Source of the DNA: Neurospora crassa OR74A
Taxonomy: Eukaryota; Ascomycota; Sordariomycetes; Sordariales; Sordariaceae
Assembly (NCBI RefSeq): GCF_000182925.2
Contig: NC_026506.1
Coordinates: 1,426,001 to 1,490,000 of the forward strand
Direction of reading: 5' to 3'
Length of the DNA stretch: 64,000 bases
A program made the translations under genes and the position numbers. Below the pieces are notes generated by a model that saw nothing but the letters and a program-made list of their open reading frames with translations, ran no database searches and was not told the origin of the DNA. Below, in pieces: positions 10,403-22,484 of the stretch. Position 1 is the first letter of the stretch. Every line of letters starts with the position of its first letter.

Positions 10403-12160
10403 ATGACACATAGCGCCAATCTATCTACCGAGATTCGCCACAACGCCCTCCTTCAACTTCTTGCCAACTCGTTGGTCCTGAACCATACGACTCCCTACTT
10501 GTCTTCCTATGATGTCTTGAATCTAGCTGCTACCTCGCGTACCTTCCGATACATCGTCTATTCCACGCCCCATATCTTTAGCCGCTTGGACCTTACCACT
10601 GTTAGGAAGGCCCAGTACATCGAAGAGAAATCCAGTCGCGGTGGCGAGTCAGAGGGTGAACAGACGGAAGACGAGTACACACTCTCCCTATCATCCCATG
10701 CCTAAGCGAACGCCTGCTGACTTATTCATTCTTGTGATAGCGTCTACTCGGGCCACCTCCGTCGTATCTTTAGCAGTCTTCGGTGTCTAGATATCCTCCG
10801 ACATGTCCAAGTCCTTTGCCTCGACGGACTCTCCGTTACCTCCGAGCTAGTGCACGAAATCCTCACCGACCCAACATACTCGGTCAAGATCCTATCGATC
10901 CGTGATGTGGTGAACATGAATGAAGGGAAGCTCCGTGCTGCCTTGCAATATGCGTGCCGACCATCAAGACCTGAGGGAACACCACGCTTGAAAGGTCTCT
11001 ATTTGTTCGGGCCCAAGGACTCGGCACGCCCTGACTTGTCCAACTCAGGCGCTTCTACTCCGACCTCAACATGCTCATCAACCTCGTGGGCGGCTGGTAC
11101 TGGTGCAGCTGATCAGGAGCCCGAGGCGTGGTATACCAAGCGCGGCGCTCAGTTCCCAGTCCTGAATGGGAGTCGAACTATTTCCGAATGGGCATCATGG
11201 GCCTCCACGCTCATCGCGTGCTATAGCAACATAGCCTTTGACGCTGTCCTCTGCACTGGTCCTAGACACCTGAACTCTCGTGCGTGGGGAACGGTGAACA
11301 TTGAAGCACTGAATGCCGCCAAAAACCCAGCATCGGCGGACGTTCCCATACATGCTGTCGCCACGCACAGCCTAGGCGGGTGTGCTGGCTGCGGTTCAGC
11401 TCCCGAGGGATGGACGATCTGGGGTGAGGAGCCTCCGGCAGAGCGTGATCCCCACGAAAGGAGAGCAAGCGAAGGCGGCACGATGACAACCGACATCGGC
11501 CGGTTTCCCTTGCTTGCCCCGCCGCCACTGCACTCAGTCAGCTTGAAATCTGCCATGTGTCCGACAGGCCAGTCGGTGTATACCCGTCTCTCGCAGTTCA
11601 GGAGCAAAGATGAACAGGCCCGGTTTATCCCGCGCTGTTATGACTGTATCCGTGATCGATACTGTACGGGTTGCAATAAGTGGTGGTGTGAGACGTGTTA
11701 CGTTGGACCTTGGGCGTCTGTTCATGATGGCGAGGCTTCACAGGCTAAGATGACTGATCTTGTGAGTGGTCTTTGTCCCCTTCGCGTCCTGAACCTAGGT
11801 CCCGCTGGAGACTGGCTCCCAACATCTGTCCCAAGTGCGCAGTTTGCTAACCTCACTTCGACATAGGCCCGCGTAACCAAGAGTTGCTGGGAGTGCGGCA
11901 TGAATGTTAGTTGATTTTCTCCCACCCGCCGAACCACACACCTGGATATCCCTGACACTTCTTGTTGCCAGTGCCGCGATTGCATCAACGACACCCAACG
12001 AGTTTGCGCTCGCTGCGGTGGAGGCTACTGCCTGTCTCATAACGAGGGCTCGAATCACACCACGTGCGACTGTATGTGCAATCCTTATCGTGTGATGCCG
12101 ATTTGTGACTCGGCGAAATCTTGCCAGAACTGACATTTTTACATAGGGTGCTCCGCTAGA
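10403..12160 (+). CDS. F-box protein with C-terminal cysteine-rich zinc-binding tail (481 aa)
   Basis: The proposed exons are 10403..10674, 10741..11761, 11867..11905, 11972..12071 and 12147..12160, in phase, with donors GTACAC, GTGAGT, GTTAGT and GTATGT. The N-terminus contains an F-box-like helix set (YLSSYDVLNLAATSRTFRYI). F-box proteins are substrate adaptors of SCF ubiquitin ligases. The tail is Cys-rich: RCYDCIRDRYCTGCNKWWCETC, then SCWECGMN, CRDC, VCARCGGGYC and HNEGSNHTTCDWVLR. This arrangement suggests several zinc sites, B-box or RING-like. The third exon is only 39 nt and the last coding exon 14 nt. The region between (ADVPIHAVATHSLGGCAGCG) has further CxxC pairs. The substrate is unknown. 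Confidence 0.8.
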
Positions 12161-12358
12161 GGCAGAGCTGGCGTCAGACATCCTGAGCTCTATTGACAGT
12201 GCCGTCCCTCAACCCTTATGCAACATGACGGCTTGAGATCGGCGCCCTGGCTGTGTGGGTAGGGCAGAAAGTGGGAGTTACCTCGGGCAGTTGGCCTCGG
12301 GATGGGTGACGATTCGGACGCATCTCCTCTGTTTTGTTTTGCTGTGCTGCTGGGTTTG

Positions 12359-12359
<1 letters not shown>

Positions 12360-12398
<39 letters not shown>
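12360..12398 (+). repeat. Poly-T tract (39 nt)
   Basis: An uninterrupted run of 39 T about 200 bp after the F-box stop codon, probably within or just beyond its 3' UTR. Confidence 0.95.
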
Positions 12399-12399
<1 letters not shown>

Positions 12400-13205
12400 T
12401 TGGTCGGATGTAGTGATACCCTGATGTTTCGGCGTTTTGTGTGTTTTGGTCGATTCTTCAAATCCTTTCTCTTCGGCAGTCTGGAGTTACGAGGACAACT
12501 CACCTCTTTTCATGGATAGTGACCATGCTGTATATACCCAAGTCTCCCATCTTCAAACAGTGTCTATGTTATATGTTTTCGCTCGACGTGTGTGTGTGTT
12601 GTAAACTTGAGTGCACTATACCTGACGATGTACAGTGGACATCCAGCCGGCAAGCACGGCAAGCGTGGCATCCGGGATCCGTCTTTGCCAATCCCCGGCC
12701 GTTAATCTTTGTAAAGGTACGACGGTAAATAGACTTTAGACTATCTGAGATGAACCCTTTCCCTCCAGCCATGCTAGGGCTCTTTCGGTCCGCTCACGGC
12801 ATCTGGGATCATGTCTCCATCCTATGTTATATACATTTCAACTATGTACTGGTGGATGCGTGGGTGAAGAGTGAAACGGAAGTTAAACCCGACGCTCGGT
12901 AGGGGGGCACCTGACCAATCAGCGATGGGCAATGATCTCAAAATGGCAGGTTTGGCGATTGGCACCTCGGTGATAAATACCGACAGGACCGAAACCCCGT
13001 TTTCAATGAACATGCTTGAGGCTTGGATCTTGAAAATCTTGAATCATGCCGAGGCTGAATGGTAAGCAGTCCCGGTCACTCAATCTAATCATTATGAGTC
13101 CATTCAATCGGTAACGGAATGATTTCAGCGGGCGGGGTGGCACATGGCATTTTAATCTCAAATCACAGTGCCCCCCCCACAGACCGTGACAATAGAAGAC
13201 ATGTT

Positions 13206-13207
<2 letters not shown>

Positions 13208-13247
<40 letters not shown>

Positions 13248-13254
13248 TTTTTTT
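13208..13254 (+). repeat. Poly-T tract (38 T, then A, then 8 T)
   Basis: A run of 38 T broken by a single A before eight more T. This is the second of three similar tracts in 2 kb. Confidence 0.95.
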
Positions 13255-14332
13255 ATTCCCGACCGCCCTTGGTGCAAGCACACCTTACCCAGGAAGGCCA
13301 AGCAAAGACTTTTACTCCCAAAATGTCGCAGCATGGCATCCTTCAAATTTTTGAAATGTCAATCAATTAATTCCGCGCCTGTGCACGACACACACGGCGC
13401 CAAAATCGATTGCTAGGAAACGCTGCAGGATGGGAATGCCCGCACTGACGCAGTACACTACATGATGAACAATGGGATAGGCTGCCCGCGACCGACACTA
13501 GAAATCACATAATCTGGAATTTGCGAACGGTTGATTTCTTACAAATATTACCAATGGCTTGGAGTTAATCCGTCCCGCCTTCCAGAAGGACTCCTGGAAC
13601 ACACAGGTAGGTTGTAGTGTAGCAAATGAGTCCCGTCTTTGGGACCGCCAAGTTCCATGTCTCAAGTTGTGCAAGAGCCCCGCCGGCGCCCACCCGGAGC
13701 CAAGAAACTTTTGTGCAGAAGCTGAATGGATGAGTGGCACAAGGGTTCGGGGTTGAGGATCTGCCCGGGCGGGCAGGGACAGGGGTTTGTTTCCTCGACG
13801 ATCCGGGAAAAGGGGGCGGCGGGGGTCGGCTTCCGGTAGTTCTGGATCCCGTTCGTTGCACAAATTTTGTGCATGGCAGCGGGATTGTGCGTTATTCATT
13901 CATAAGCTTGAATCCTGTGGATTACAGTATGTAGGCGCGCCCCCGGATCTTCGATATCCGTAAGTTGTCCACTTCTTCCCCAGATGGCGCTGATGGACAG
14001 GCAGGAACTTGAACCAGAACTGTGCCGACTGACAGACAGTCTCACCTCCAGGCGACGATTTTCAGTCAATTGATCGACCGGAGACCGGCACGGGGACAAG
14101 CTTTTATTCTTTTCTATTCTTTTTTCCTCAATTTTTATTTTCTTTTTGTTTTCTTGCACAGCTGACGCTTTTGAGTATTGGTTCCTTACTTTCGGTGTCA
14201 TTGCATGTTGCACACTTGACACTCCTTGGTGTTTTGGTCATTTTCTTTCCTTTCTCCTATCGACGAGGGATACTCCGACCTGATCGATACAAAAAGGGGA
14301 AAGAGACTAAGTAGTAGAAGAACAATTTCGGC

Positions 14333-14336
<4 letters not shown>

Positions 14337-14375
<39 letters not shown>
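14337..14375 (+). repeat. Poly-T tract (39 nt)
   Basis: The third uninterrupted run, again 39 T. It lies about 770 bp upstream of the transporter start. Confidence 0.95.
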
Positions 14376-14378
<3 letters not shown>

Positions 14379-15108
14379 GCCTCCATCACCGACACAAAAG
14401 AGAGAGACAGAAAACCGGCACGTGAATGGCCAACTTGCTCAAAGAATCTGCCATCGACCGGACTAGCCATGACTTTACAAGCCCCCCCATGTCCACTCTT
14501 GGGACAACATCAGAGAAGTTTCCAGATTTTTGAAATGAGATCTGGTCGGGTCGGTCTCTTGGCTGTTGATGCCCGTGTGGCGGATGCCACTCTTAGTCCT
14601 CATCAATCCTATTGATTGGAGGAGACCATGGCCCTCGGATTCGGTCTCTATCATATTTGCCCAGAATGCATTGCCAGATATGACGACCTTTCCTTGTTCT
14701 TAATCCCATTTGTGCAAGACTAGTGCATTTCAGTCAGGGGAGGGCCCCATGGCCCCATCATCCCCATCAGCTTCCCACCCCCGGCCCCCGGTCCCCGGTG
14801 CTCATCACCAACCTGAACGGGGTCTCGGGCTTGTTGGCTTTGCCGCCAGTCAGGACCCGGTGAAAAATAATGAAAGGGAGTTATGCAGATGCCTTGAGTG
14901 TTGAGGCTTAACGTTCACCGATGGCCCCAAGAATACAAACATACAAAACCTTCCGCTGATCCTACTCTCGGAGACGATTCCCTCCTCCTGATATTCCCCA
15001 TCATAGTCAACCGAAATACAATAGCCATCCCCTCCAGGCTTCCCCCGTCAATTCAACAACCCCTGGTGTCCAGACTATACCAGTTCAGGTTCAGACATCA
15101 TCACAACA

Positions 15109-16788
15109 ATGGCGGACTCCAAAGCACAGACACCACGAGATTCCGGTACCTTCGACAAGGAGAGGCCACTTGACTTTGATGTGGAAAAGGGTGAACAATC
15201 AGAAAGCGATGGCGCAACGATCCAGGCTCATTCAGAACGGGGTGTGTCAACCCACACCGGAGATAAGGAGAAGGCCATTGCGGAGGAGACGGAGCAGGAT
15301 CCCAACATCGTCGACTGGGATGGACCTGATGACCCGGAGAACCCCATGAATTGGCCCGACAAGAAGAAGTGGCTGAACGTTGCCGTCCTTTCCATCCTTA
15401 CCATCATTACGTGAGCACCCCTCCTCCTCTTTTCCCTCTCTACCCTTACCCAGTGACCCCCAATGCAAACTAACATCATCCCCCCCTATTATAGTCCTCT
15501 TGGCTCTTCAATGTTCGCGCCTGGCGTCAAGAAGATTCTGGTCGAATTCCACGAGACATCTTCCACCACGGCCACCTTCTTGGTATCCATCTATATCCTC
15601 GGCTTCGCCTTCGGTCCCCTCCTGGTTGCCCCGCTCAGTGAGATGTACGGCCGGGCGCCCCTGTATAACTTTGGCAACATCCTCTTCACCATCTTCACCG
15701 TTGGTACCGCCCTCAGCAAGAACACGGGCATGCTCCTCGCCTTCCGTTTCCTCATGGGCCTCGCCGGTTCCGTGCCCATCACCATCGGCTCCGGTTCCAT
15801 TGCCGACTGCATGACGCTCGAGAACCGCGGCAAGGCCATGTCGGCCTGGGCTCTTGGCCCCCTGCTTGGCCCCTGCATCGGCCCCATTGCTGGTGGCTAC
15901 CTCATCCGCGCGGCCGGCTGGCGCTGGGTCTTCTGGCTCATCACCATCATCGGCGGCTGCCTTATCCCGTTCTCCTTCTTCTGCCTGCGCGAGACCTACG
16001 CGCCCGTCCTTCTCGAACGGAAGGCCGCCCGCCTCCGCAAGGAGACTGGCAACCCCAACCTGCGTTCCAAGCTAGCCAGCAAGGTGTCCGCCACCGAGAC
16101 CTTCAAGATCGCCATCGCCCGCCCCATGAAGCTACTCATCTTCGAGCCCATCATCACCTTCATGTCGCTCTATGTCGCCATCATCTACGGCATCCTATAC
16201 ATGATGTTCACCACCTTCACTTTCGTCTACTCTGAGCACTACGGCTTCGACGAGGGCTCCATTGGTCTTGCCTACCTGCCCACCGGCATTGGCATGTTCA
16301 TCGGCGTCAGCCTTTTTGGCTATCTCTCCGACAAGACCGTCAGGGACCGCCAGGCCAAGGGCCTCGTCCACCGCCCCGAGGTTCGCTTGATCCCCTGGTT
16401 CACCATCCCCTGCGGCCTGCTTCTTGTTGCCGGCCTGTTTATCTACGGATGGACCGTCCAGGAGCACATCCACTGGATTGTGCCTATGCTCGGTGTTCTC
16501 ATCTTTTGCGGCTCGCTCATGGGCATCATGATGTCCGTCCAGTCGTATCTGCTCGAGGCTTTCCTGACGCAGGCCGCCAGCGTCACCGCGGCGCTTGCCG
16601 TGCTCCGCTCCCTCTTGGGCGCCCTCCTCCCGCTCGGTGCCCTCGATATGTACCAGAGCAAGCTCCACTTTGGCTGGGGTAACTCGCTTTTGGGCTTCAT
16701 CGCCTTGGCGTTGGCGCCTATTCCCTTCGTTTTTTACGTGTATGGCGAGAGGTTGAGGAAGAAGAGCGGCTTCAACAAGGCCAACTAG
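15109..16788 (+). CDS. MFS multidrug transporter, DHA1 family (531 aa)
   Basis: Exons are 15109..15410 and 15495..16788, with an 84-bp intron (GTGAGC...ATAG) joined in phase inside the first membrane helix. The hydrophilic N-terminus ends with the fungal DHA1 signature [19 protein letters not shown]. The motif A loop [15 protein letters not shown] lies between helices 2 and 3. The antiporter motif [18 protein letters not shown], lies in helix 5. About 12 helices are apparent, with a central loop rich in Lys/Arg ([15 protein letters not shown]). Family members are plasma-membrane drug:H+ antiporters that export toxic compounds. The coding region is strongly C-ending in codon usage, suggesting good expression. 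The exported substrate cannot be told from sequence. Confidence 0.93.
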
Positions 16789-17502
16789 AATATCCAAAGG
16801 AGATACGTTGAGGCTGTTTTCTTCTTGGAAAACAATGAGTTGTATTAAGATGTGGAGAGGACAAAAGAACAAGGGACGAGCGTTGCATCTTTTTGCTGGA
16901 GTTTTGGGCTTTGGATTTTGGCATGATACCGGTATTATAGAGCGACCACTGATAGAGGCCGCATTACTTGCATAGCGTTTTGGATGTTATCTGCATTACG
17001 AGAATACCTAGTTTGAAGCAGCAACTGAGGGTGGCGAGCTCAGAGTTATGGCTCGATGAGAAAATCAGTACGAAATAAGAAGATGTTAAGAAATGTGGAG
17101 GATGATACGAATGAAAATTATCCCAACGCACCTATGCCGCCTTGAATACCTAGCCATGGTGATTAAAACCATGATATCTCAATCTGTTTGTTCCATTCAG
17201 CGGTGAGTGCCTGGAAAATAGTGGTCCATCAGTAGTAACATACGCTCTGTAATTACTGTAGGAAGCATCAGGGGTAAGGAGATGAAGGTGGTTTTCACAA
17301 CCATTCACAGACATATGCCGAAAACCTGAGCGTAAGTCAACGGCGCGATATGTACTGAGAAGGTAAAAAAAATCGCGTCTCACGAAACCGTCATGATTGA
17401 AGGTGCCTTGCTTGTGCGTTCAATGTGATAAGCGCTTCAAACCTTGCTCGTTTTAGATGGAGACCTTATCTGACAGCTGCCCCTTTTTGTGTGGGGATGG
17501 CT
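16789..17502. other. Intergenic between convergent genes
   Basis: Holds the 3' UTR of the transporter and the 3' side of the minus-strand gene ending at 17503. Nothing else is seen. Confidence 0.5.
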
Positions 17503-18451
17503 CTAGCGAGGCATCCCGTCTCGAGGTTCGGTGTGGAGTGATTTCACGTCGTGATACTTGCTGAAATCGGCCCAATTGTGGAAGTTGACAAAGGTTGGAA
17601 GAGAACGAACCTGTAAATATACGGCATACGTCATCGCAATATACCTTGAGGTGCAGCATGTGACATAGTTCCATTCATCGGCAGATCGTACCTGCGCATG
17701 CAGACCAGCCGAGGTGATGGGCGCCCAGGAACTTTGTGTGTTTGGACCTGTTTTATGTAACTGAAGCGGGCTAAAAAGGCGTCCAGAAGATCTTGGCGCT
17801 TCCAGAACAGGAACTCTAGAATAAGAGGGCAGGTTGGTGTGAAAGATAGTCCAGACAGTTTCCAGGTGTGAATTGATCGATGTAAGCATGCCCGGACTAC
17901 TTTTTGCACTAGTGTACTTTGAGGGGTCCTTGATAAGGGGATCATGCAGCGTGCTCTTGTCGGGGTCCTATCCAAGTCGGTATCGGAAGAGTTCTGTGGA
18001 CTGTTACCTGTGTCGATATATTGCAATGGGTTCAACGACAGAAAAGAGACATATAACAGCGATGCGCGTAAGTCATCCATGTGACGTACTTGTAAGGGCT
18101 CCCCTGCTGACAGGAGCGGATACCGTTTGGTCCATGCCCCGGCGAGAAGCTGTTCCCCACTACGGGAAGCATGGTTGACTCTGACGACATGGCCGAGGCA
18201 AACGAACCAATGTGTCGGTTGAGCGTTGATAGGTAGACGAAATAGAGCTTGAGGTGTCGGAACTAGAGAATAGTCAAGAGAGGTAAGCGATGCTTTGCTC
18301 ACAGGGGGTTATTGATAGTAGCAGTGATGATACAAAGGAAGCGCGGGGGGATTTTGTCTGATTCCAGCTTCTGAATGTGGTTACGCGTAGGGCTGAGAAC
18401 CGGGAAGGGTCGTAACTCGGCGCGATGCGCAGGGTTCCATGGGAATGACAT
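17503..18451 (-). CDS. Probable four-exon hypothetical protein (224 aa)
   Basis: A gene model on the minus strand joins 18451..18334, 18262..18090, 17967..17692 and 17610..17503. All junctions are in phase. Introns are 71, 122 and 81 bp, with donors GTATCA, GTACGT and GTACGA and acceptors ending CTAG, ATAG and ACAG. The ATG has A at -3. The product starts MSFPWNPAHRAELRPFPVL. It includes THWFVCLGHVVRVNHASR and MLTSINSHLETVWTIFHTN, and ends FHNWADFSKYHDVKSLH... No family is recognised. It could be a lineage-specific gene. The last intron is a multiple of three and could be retained without changing frame. Alternative donors exist near the first intron. Confidence 0.45.
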
Positions 18452-20226
18452 GATTCGGAGCCGGGGTTGGAATTGAGGAGCCGGGTGTTCCAGGGTTTAT
18501 ATCCGGTTGTGCTACACGTGCCGGTCGGCTTTGATCCTTTGCCCATTGAGGAATCCCTCAGAGCTTTGCTAAGCTTCCACTTGTGCACATATATCGATGT
18601 ACATCAGTCGACTTTGAATGACCCCAGCGGGCGCGATCAAGTTTGTACTTGTCTGTTTCCTGTGTGTCTGTTATATAGGAGCGTGCGGGTCCTTGCACAG
18701 TTTGGACAATCGTGTACATAGGTATGTACCGCCGGTGGACTTGGGTGTGGAACTTGAACAGATGGAGTTGCGGCGGCCGCAGAAGCTGGAAGCTAATGGA
18801 ATGTCTGCGAATGTCTAGACGCAATCACTCAGGGTCCTGCCGAGTGCTTAGTTGCTTTGGAGTAGAGCGAATGCGTACATTTGAAAAACAAGAACGGTGT
18901 GGGCGACCAAGATAACTTCCTTGGAAATAGAAGTCATCCACATGCCGTGGCATTTGCATGGAGGGGCAATTGACACATGCAATTCAGTTGCAACGGTTCA
19001 CTTCCATCAGGCAGAGATCCCGTAGTGTCTTTGAAATTCGGCTGTTGACAATTCGCGGGACAGGGGGGTGGAATTGTCTACGCACTACAAGTACCTAAGA
19101 GTGCGCGGGCCATTGATCCCCACGCCGAGACTCGCCCCACTGAGATCCTAGCTTCAACCAATCCCAGAAGCGGACTAAGTTTTTTCTGGCGGGGGAGTCA
19201 AAAATTTGGCATCATCGCCTGAGCTGGACTTCAATTCGGGGCAAATCCGACGGTCTGACTTTTGCCGTGCTCGGGCTTCAAGTTGCACTTCAGTTACCTG
19301 GTTGCTGGTGCTGCTGTTCGGTTGTTCTGCCTGCCTGCCCCGGCCTCAATTCTTGCCGGCACTGAACCTGGAATCGCACCTTGAGACCTGCCGTACCCTC
19401 CAGTCTTCCATCGACACGACAGACTCGATTAGTTCGAGGCCATCTCGAACTCGCTTCCTTCCCTTCCTTCCCTGACTGAGCTCTTGACAACTACCTCTAA
19501 GGTGAACTCAGCTTCCAGCTGCCAAACTTCCCTTCCGCTCCGCTCACTTATTAGGTTCGTCCACCAGCTTAGCCCCTCCAACTTCATTACAAAACACCAA
19601 TGGCAAGGGTAGCCAATTTTCGCCCGCCTTGTTCGCGTTGCTGCTTCCCTTCCTTCAAACACCCCGCGCAGCTCCGTATGCTACCTCTACCTACGTTTGC
19701 CTCGTCCGCCTTTCCCCAACACCCGCTGCCAAAGAAAGATCCGTCTTAATCAAACCTTTATCTTGTGGCCGTTCTGACTCAACATTGATACAAACAGAAG
19801 AGGAATAGCAAGACGGCGTCTTGCATTGAAATTCCCCTACTTCGGCTGCTTGAGGCCCACGGTTTCCATCCATCTTGCGATTCAAGATTTGGGAAGGGAT
19901 CCACGTCGACTTTGCTATCTGAACCCTTCGGAGCTATCAATCACAAGCCGGCCACCGTCCTTCATTTACAACGAACTGCTCGGCGTTTTGAAGTTTCGAG
20001 CTTGGGGATATCTCAGCTCTCGGCCAGCTTCTCGTCACTCCGACCGACCTGGCTGTCCTCTGCTGCCTCCCGTCTTCCCGAACCTGCCACCCCACCACCC
20101 GCATCCCCGACCTGCGCTTCCAGTCTGCTTTTGCACACCTGGCTTCGCCTTCTTGTTCCGGCCCCGTTCGTCAATTTTACCGCCTGTTACAACAAGTGAA
20201 GCAGACAATCTCCACGTTCCGCAATC
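18452..20226. other. Upstream region of the BTB-like gene
   Basis: No convincing gene. From about 19240 the sequence is pyrimidine-rich with many CTTCC and CCTTC steps, typical of a long fungal promoter and 5' leader of the gene starting at 20227. Open frames in 19826-20299 share this low-complexity character. Confidence 0.5.
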
Positions 20227-22484
20227 ATGGCGCCTCCCAATGAGGCCGGCACGCCCGCGAACCCCGGCGGCACGAGGCGAGCACCCTACAACGTCATGAA
20301 GCCCGTTGTCCCTGCTCTGCCGCTCGGCTTCCCTCAGCGTCCGAACTCTACTATCAAACAGGCCAAATCTTTGGCTCCTGCAATCATTGCTCGGAGCCAG
20401 CCGGTTGCTTCCGCCGTTCAAAGAGCAGTCGATCCGGATCTTCGTGATCGACAGCAAGGGCAACCGTCCGCCGAAGCGGCAAAGAATGAGGAGAAACACA
20501 ATGGTGCACCCCTTCTTGCATCGCAGCCCGCTCAGCATAACGGTGCCAACGTCAATGCCCCGCCAACTGAACCCATGCATCACCAAGGAAAAACAGGTAT
20601 GAAAGCTCTTTATGCGTGCTGCATGTAGTTTACTTGCTCCTTGCCTGTTAGCTTGGTAATAGGCAGGCATGTCCGTTATGTAAGAGCCCATGCTGACATT
20701 CTTCCATAGATGTGCCAACTGGCCGCCCCATTCAATTTGAACCTGCGCCTCCGTCCAGCAACACTTCTCTACCTCGTTCCTCTCATCACGCACCGTCTCA
20801 GAGCACGGCTTCTTCTTCGATTTACACTCACGAAGCCCCAACAGCCATGCCTCAGCCCACCATCATCTACCGGCCCCAGGCTGCCTTTCATCAAGGCCAC
20901 CCTAGCAACGCCGGTCTGTATTTTGGAGGACCGAACGATTCCGGGGCTTCATCGCCCGCCTCCCACCCAATGGCCCCCTTTCCTCCTCCCGGAGGTTTAC
21001 CTTATGCTCCTGGGACGATACCCCCGTTCGATGGCTACGGACGGCCGTTGCTAATCTCCTCCACCGTTGATGGCTATCCCGCGGCTCTCGTCAACCACCA
21101 CGGACCCCCCACACCCCACAGTGTTCACGGCTCGCAGTCACCTATCCATCCCGGAGATCACAACTTCGGCCAGCTCGGATCTGCCAACGGTCAGAGTGCC
21201 AATGGCCAGAACGGGCACTCCGCTAATTGGGTCAACCAAAGCGCGTTACCCCCACAGGGGCTGAGTCCGCCTGTCAACGGTTTGCCCCAACCCAATGCCT
21301 CCGTTATGGCCTTCCAGCGAGAGCAGAACGCTATCTTGGACCTTTTGCGTAACGCAGCAAACAACCACCTTTTCAGTGACTGCACGCTTCAAGTGCAATT
21401 CAAGCCTAGCCACCAGTTTCAGGAAATTCCTGGGCATGAGAAGTTGTATGAGCCCTTAGCAATCCCGGCGCATCGTTTGGTCTTGGCTCGCAGCCCGACA
21501 CTGGTCAGGATCATGGAGTTGCAGGGCACCGGCCCGGGAGGAGTGGTTTCGTTGGAGCTCGATAACGAATATGTGCGATCTGACACTCTCCTGTTCGCCA
21601 TCCGTTCCCTGTATGGCTGGACCCTTCGAGGCTACCTTCCCGCGCAGTTCCCTCCACGCGGCGTCGTCGAAGATTTCAAGCTCGCTCTCAGTTATATCAC
21701 GACTGGCCGCTACCTCCAGCTACCGCAGGTGGTCTCGTTCGCTGTTCACCGTGGTGCAGAGTTGGTTTGCTGGCCCACGATTGAACTTGCCACCGAATTT
21801 GTTCTGAAATCCGTCATCTTTTCTTCCCAGCAGGAGGGTGTCCCGATTATGACCGAGCTCATCGACAGCGTTCTCCACTTCATTGCTCACAATATTCCGC
21901 AAGACTTTGTCCTTGACACAAGTGTGAGTGACTTTGGTTTTCCCAGACTACCGGCCGAGACACGTCAGGCTGCCGCTCCGCCTTCTGCCGCGCCACGCGA
22001 TCCTCAATCCTCGTCCAACGAACCTGTGCCGGCTACCCAGGCACCATCACGACTCTCAAAGGGCTCCATCAATCCCAGGTTGTTGCAAATTCGGTTCGGG
22101 GACCTCTCCCTCGGAGCGGAGAATGGTCAAGGATCGACCAAGCAGGCCGAGAGCCCGCGTAGCAATCGTGCGCCGGCGCTCAACGACACCATCCTCTCAC
22201 GCATCCTTCTGAATCTACCGTTCGACATGTTCAAGATCGTTATGGAGAATAGCCCCAATATGCATCACAACATTGTCAACGAGGTTGTCCAGGAACGCGA
22301 AGCCAGGCGAACGTCTGCATTGGCAAAAAATATCGATGTTCTTGGCGCTTTTGCGAGGCCCGCATTGGTCAACGGCATGCCGGATTATTGGTATAACAAC
22401 ATGGGTTTCAAAGAGGAAGTGTTCTCAGGAGACGGCGCTTACCTTGTCCGTACGTGGATCCACGGCGAGGAAGCAAGCCCTTGA
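20227..22484 (+). CDS. Conserved fungal protein with BTB/POZ-like core (714 aa)
   Basis: Exons are 20227..20596 and 20710..22484, with a 113-bp intron (GTATGA...ATAG) joined in phase (ACA G|AT GTG). The first about 360 residues are disordered and rich in Pro, Ser, Gln, Asn and His (for example SANGQSANGQNGHSANW). The middle resembles a BTB fold: NNHLFSDCTLQVQF, then AIPAHRLVLARSPTLVRIM, the usual 'shielded from surface, locate ligand-binding groove' pattern of ASDVTL...HKAVLAARS proteins. A helical BACK-like stretch follows (LPQVVSFAVHRGAELVCW). A second disordered linker and a conserved C-terminal block end GDGAYLVRTWIHGEEASP. BTB proteins dimerise and often recruit cullin-3. Whether this one does so is unknown. 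Confidence 0.8.

Larger units (their letters stand above)
12161..15108. other. Three-kb spacer with three long poly-T tracts
   Basis: No convincing gene is seen. The stretch contains the 3' UTR of the F-box gene, three homopolymer tracts listed separately, and the leader of the downstream transporter (from about 14930). Short open frames here overlap the homopolymers and have low-complexity ends, so I do not call them. Confidence 0.5.

Noticed and set aside
16195-16872. 225-residue minus frame
   Set aside because: Antisense shadow of the transporter, caused by its strong C-ending codon usage.
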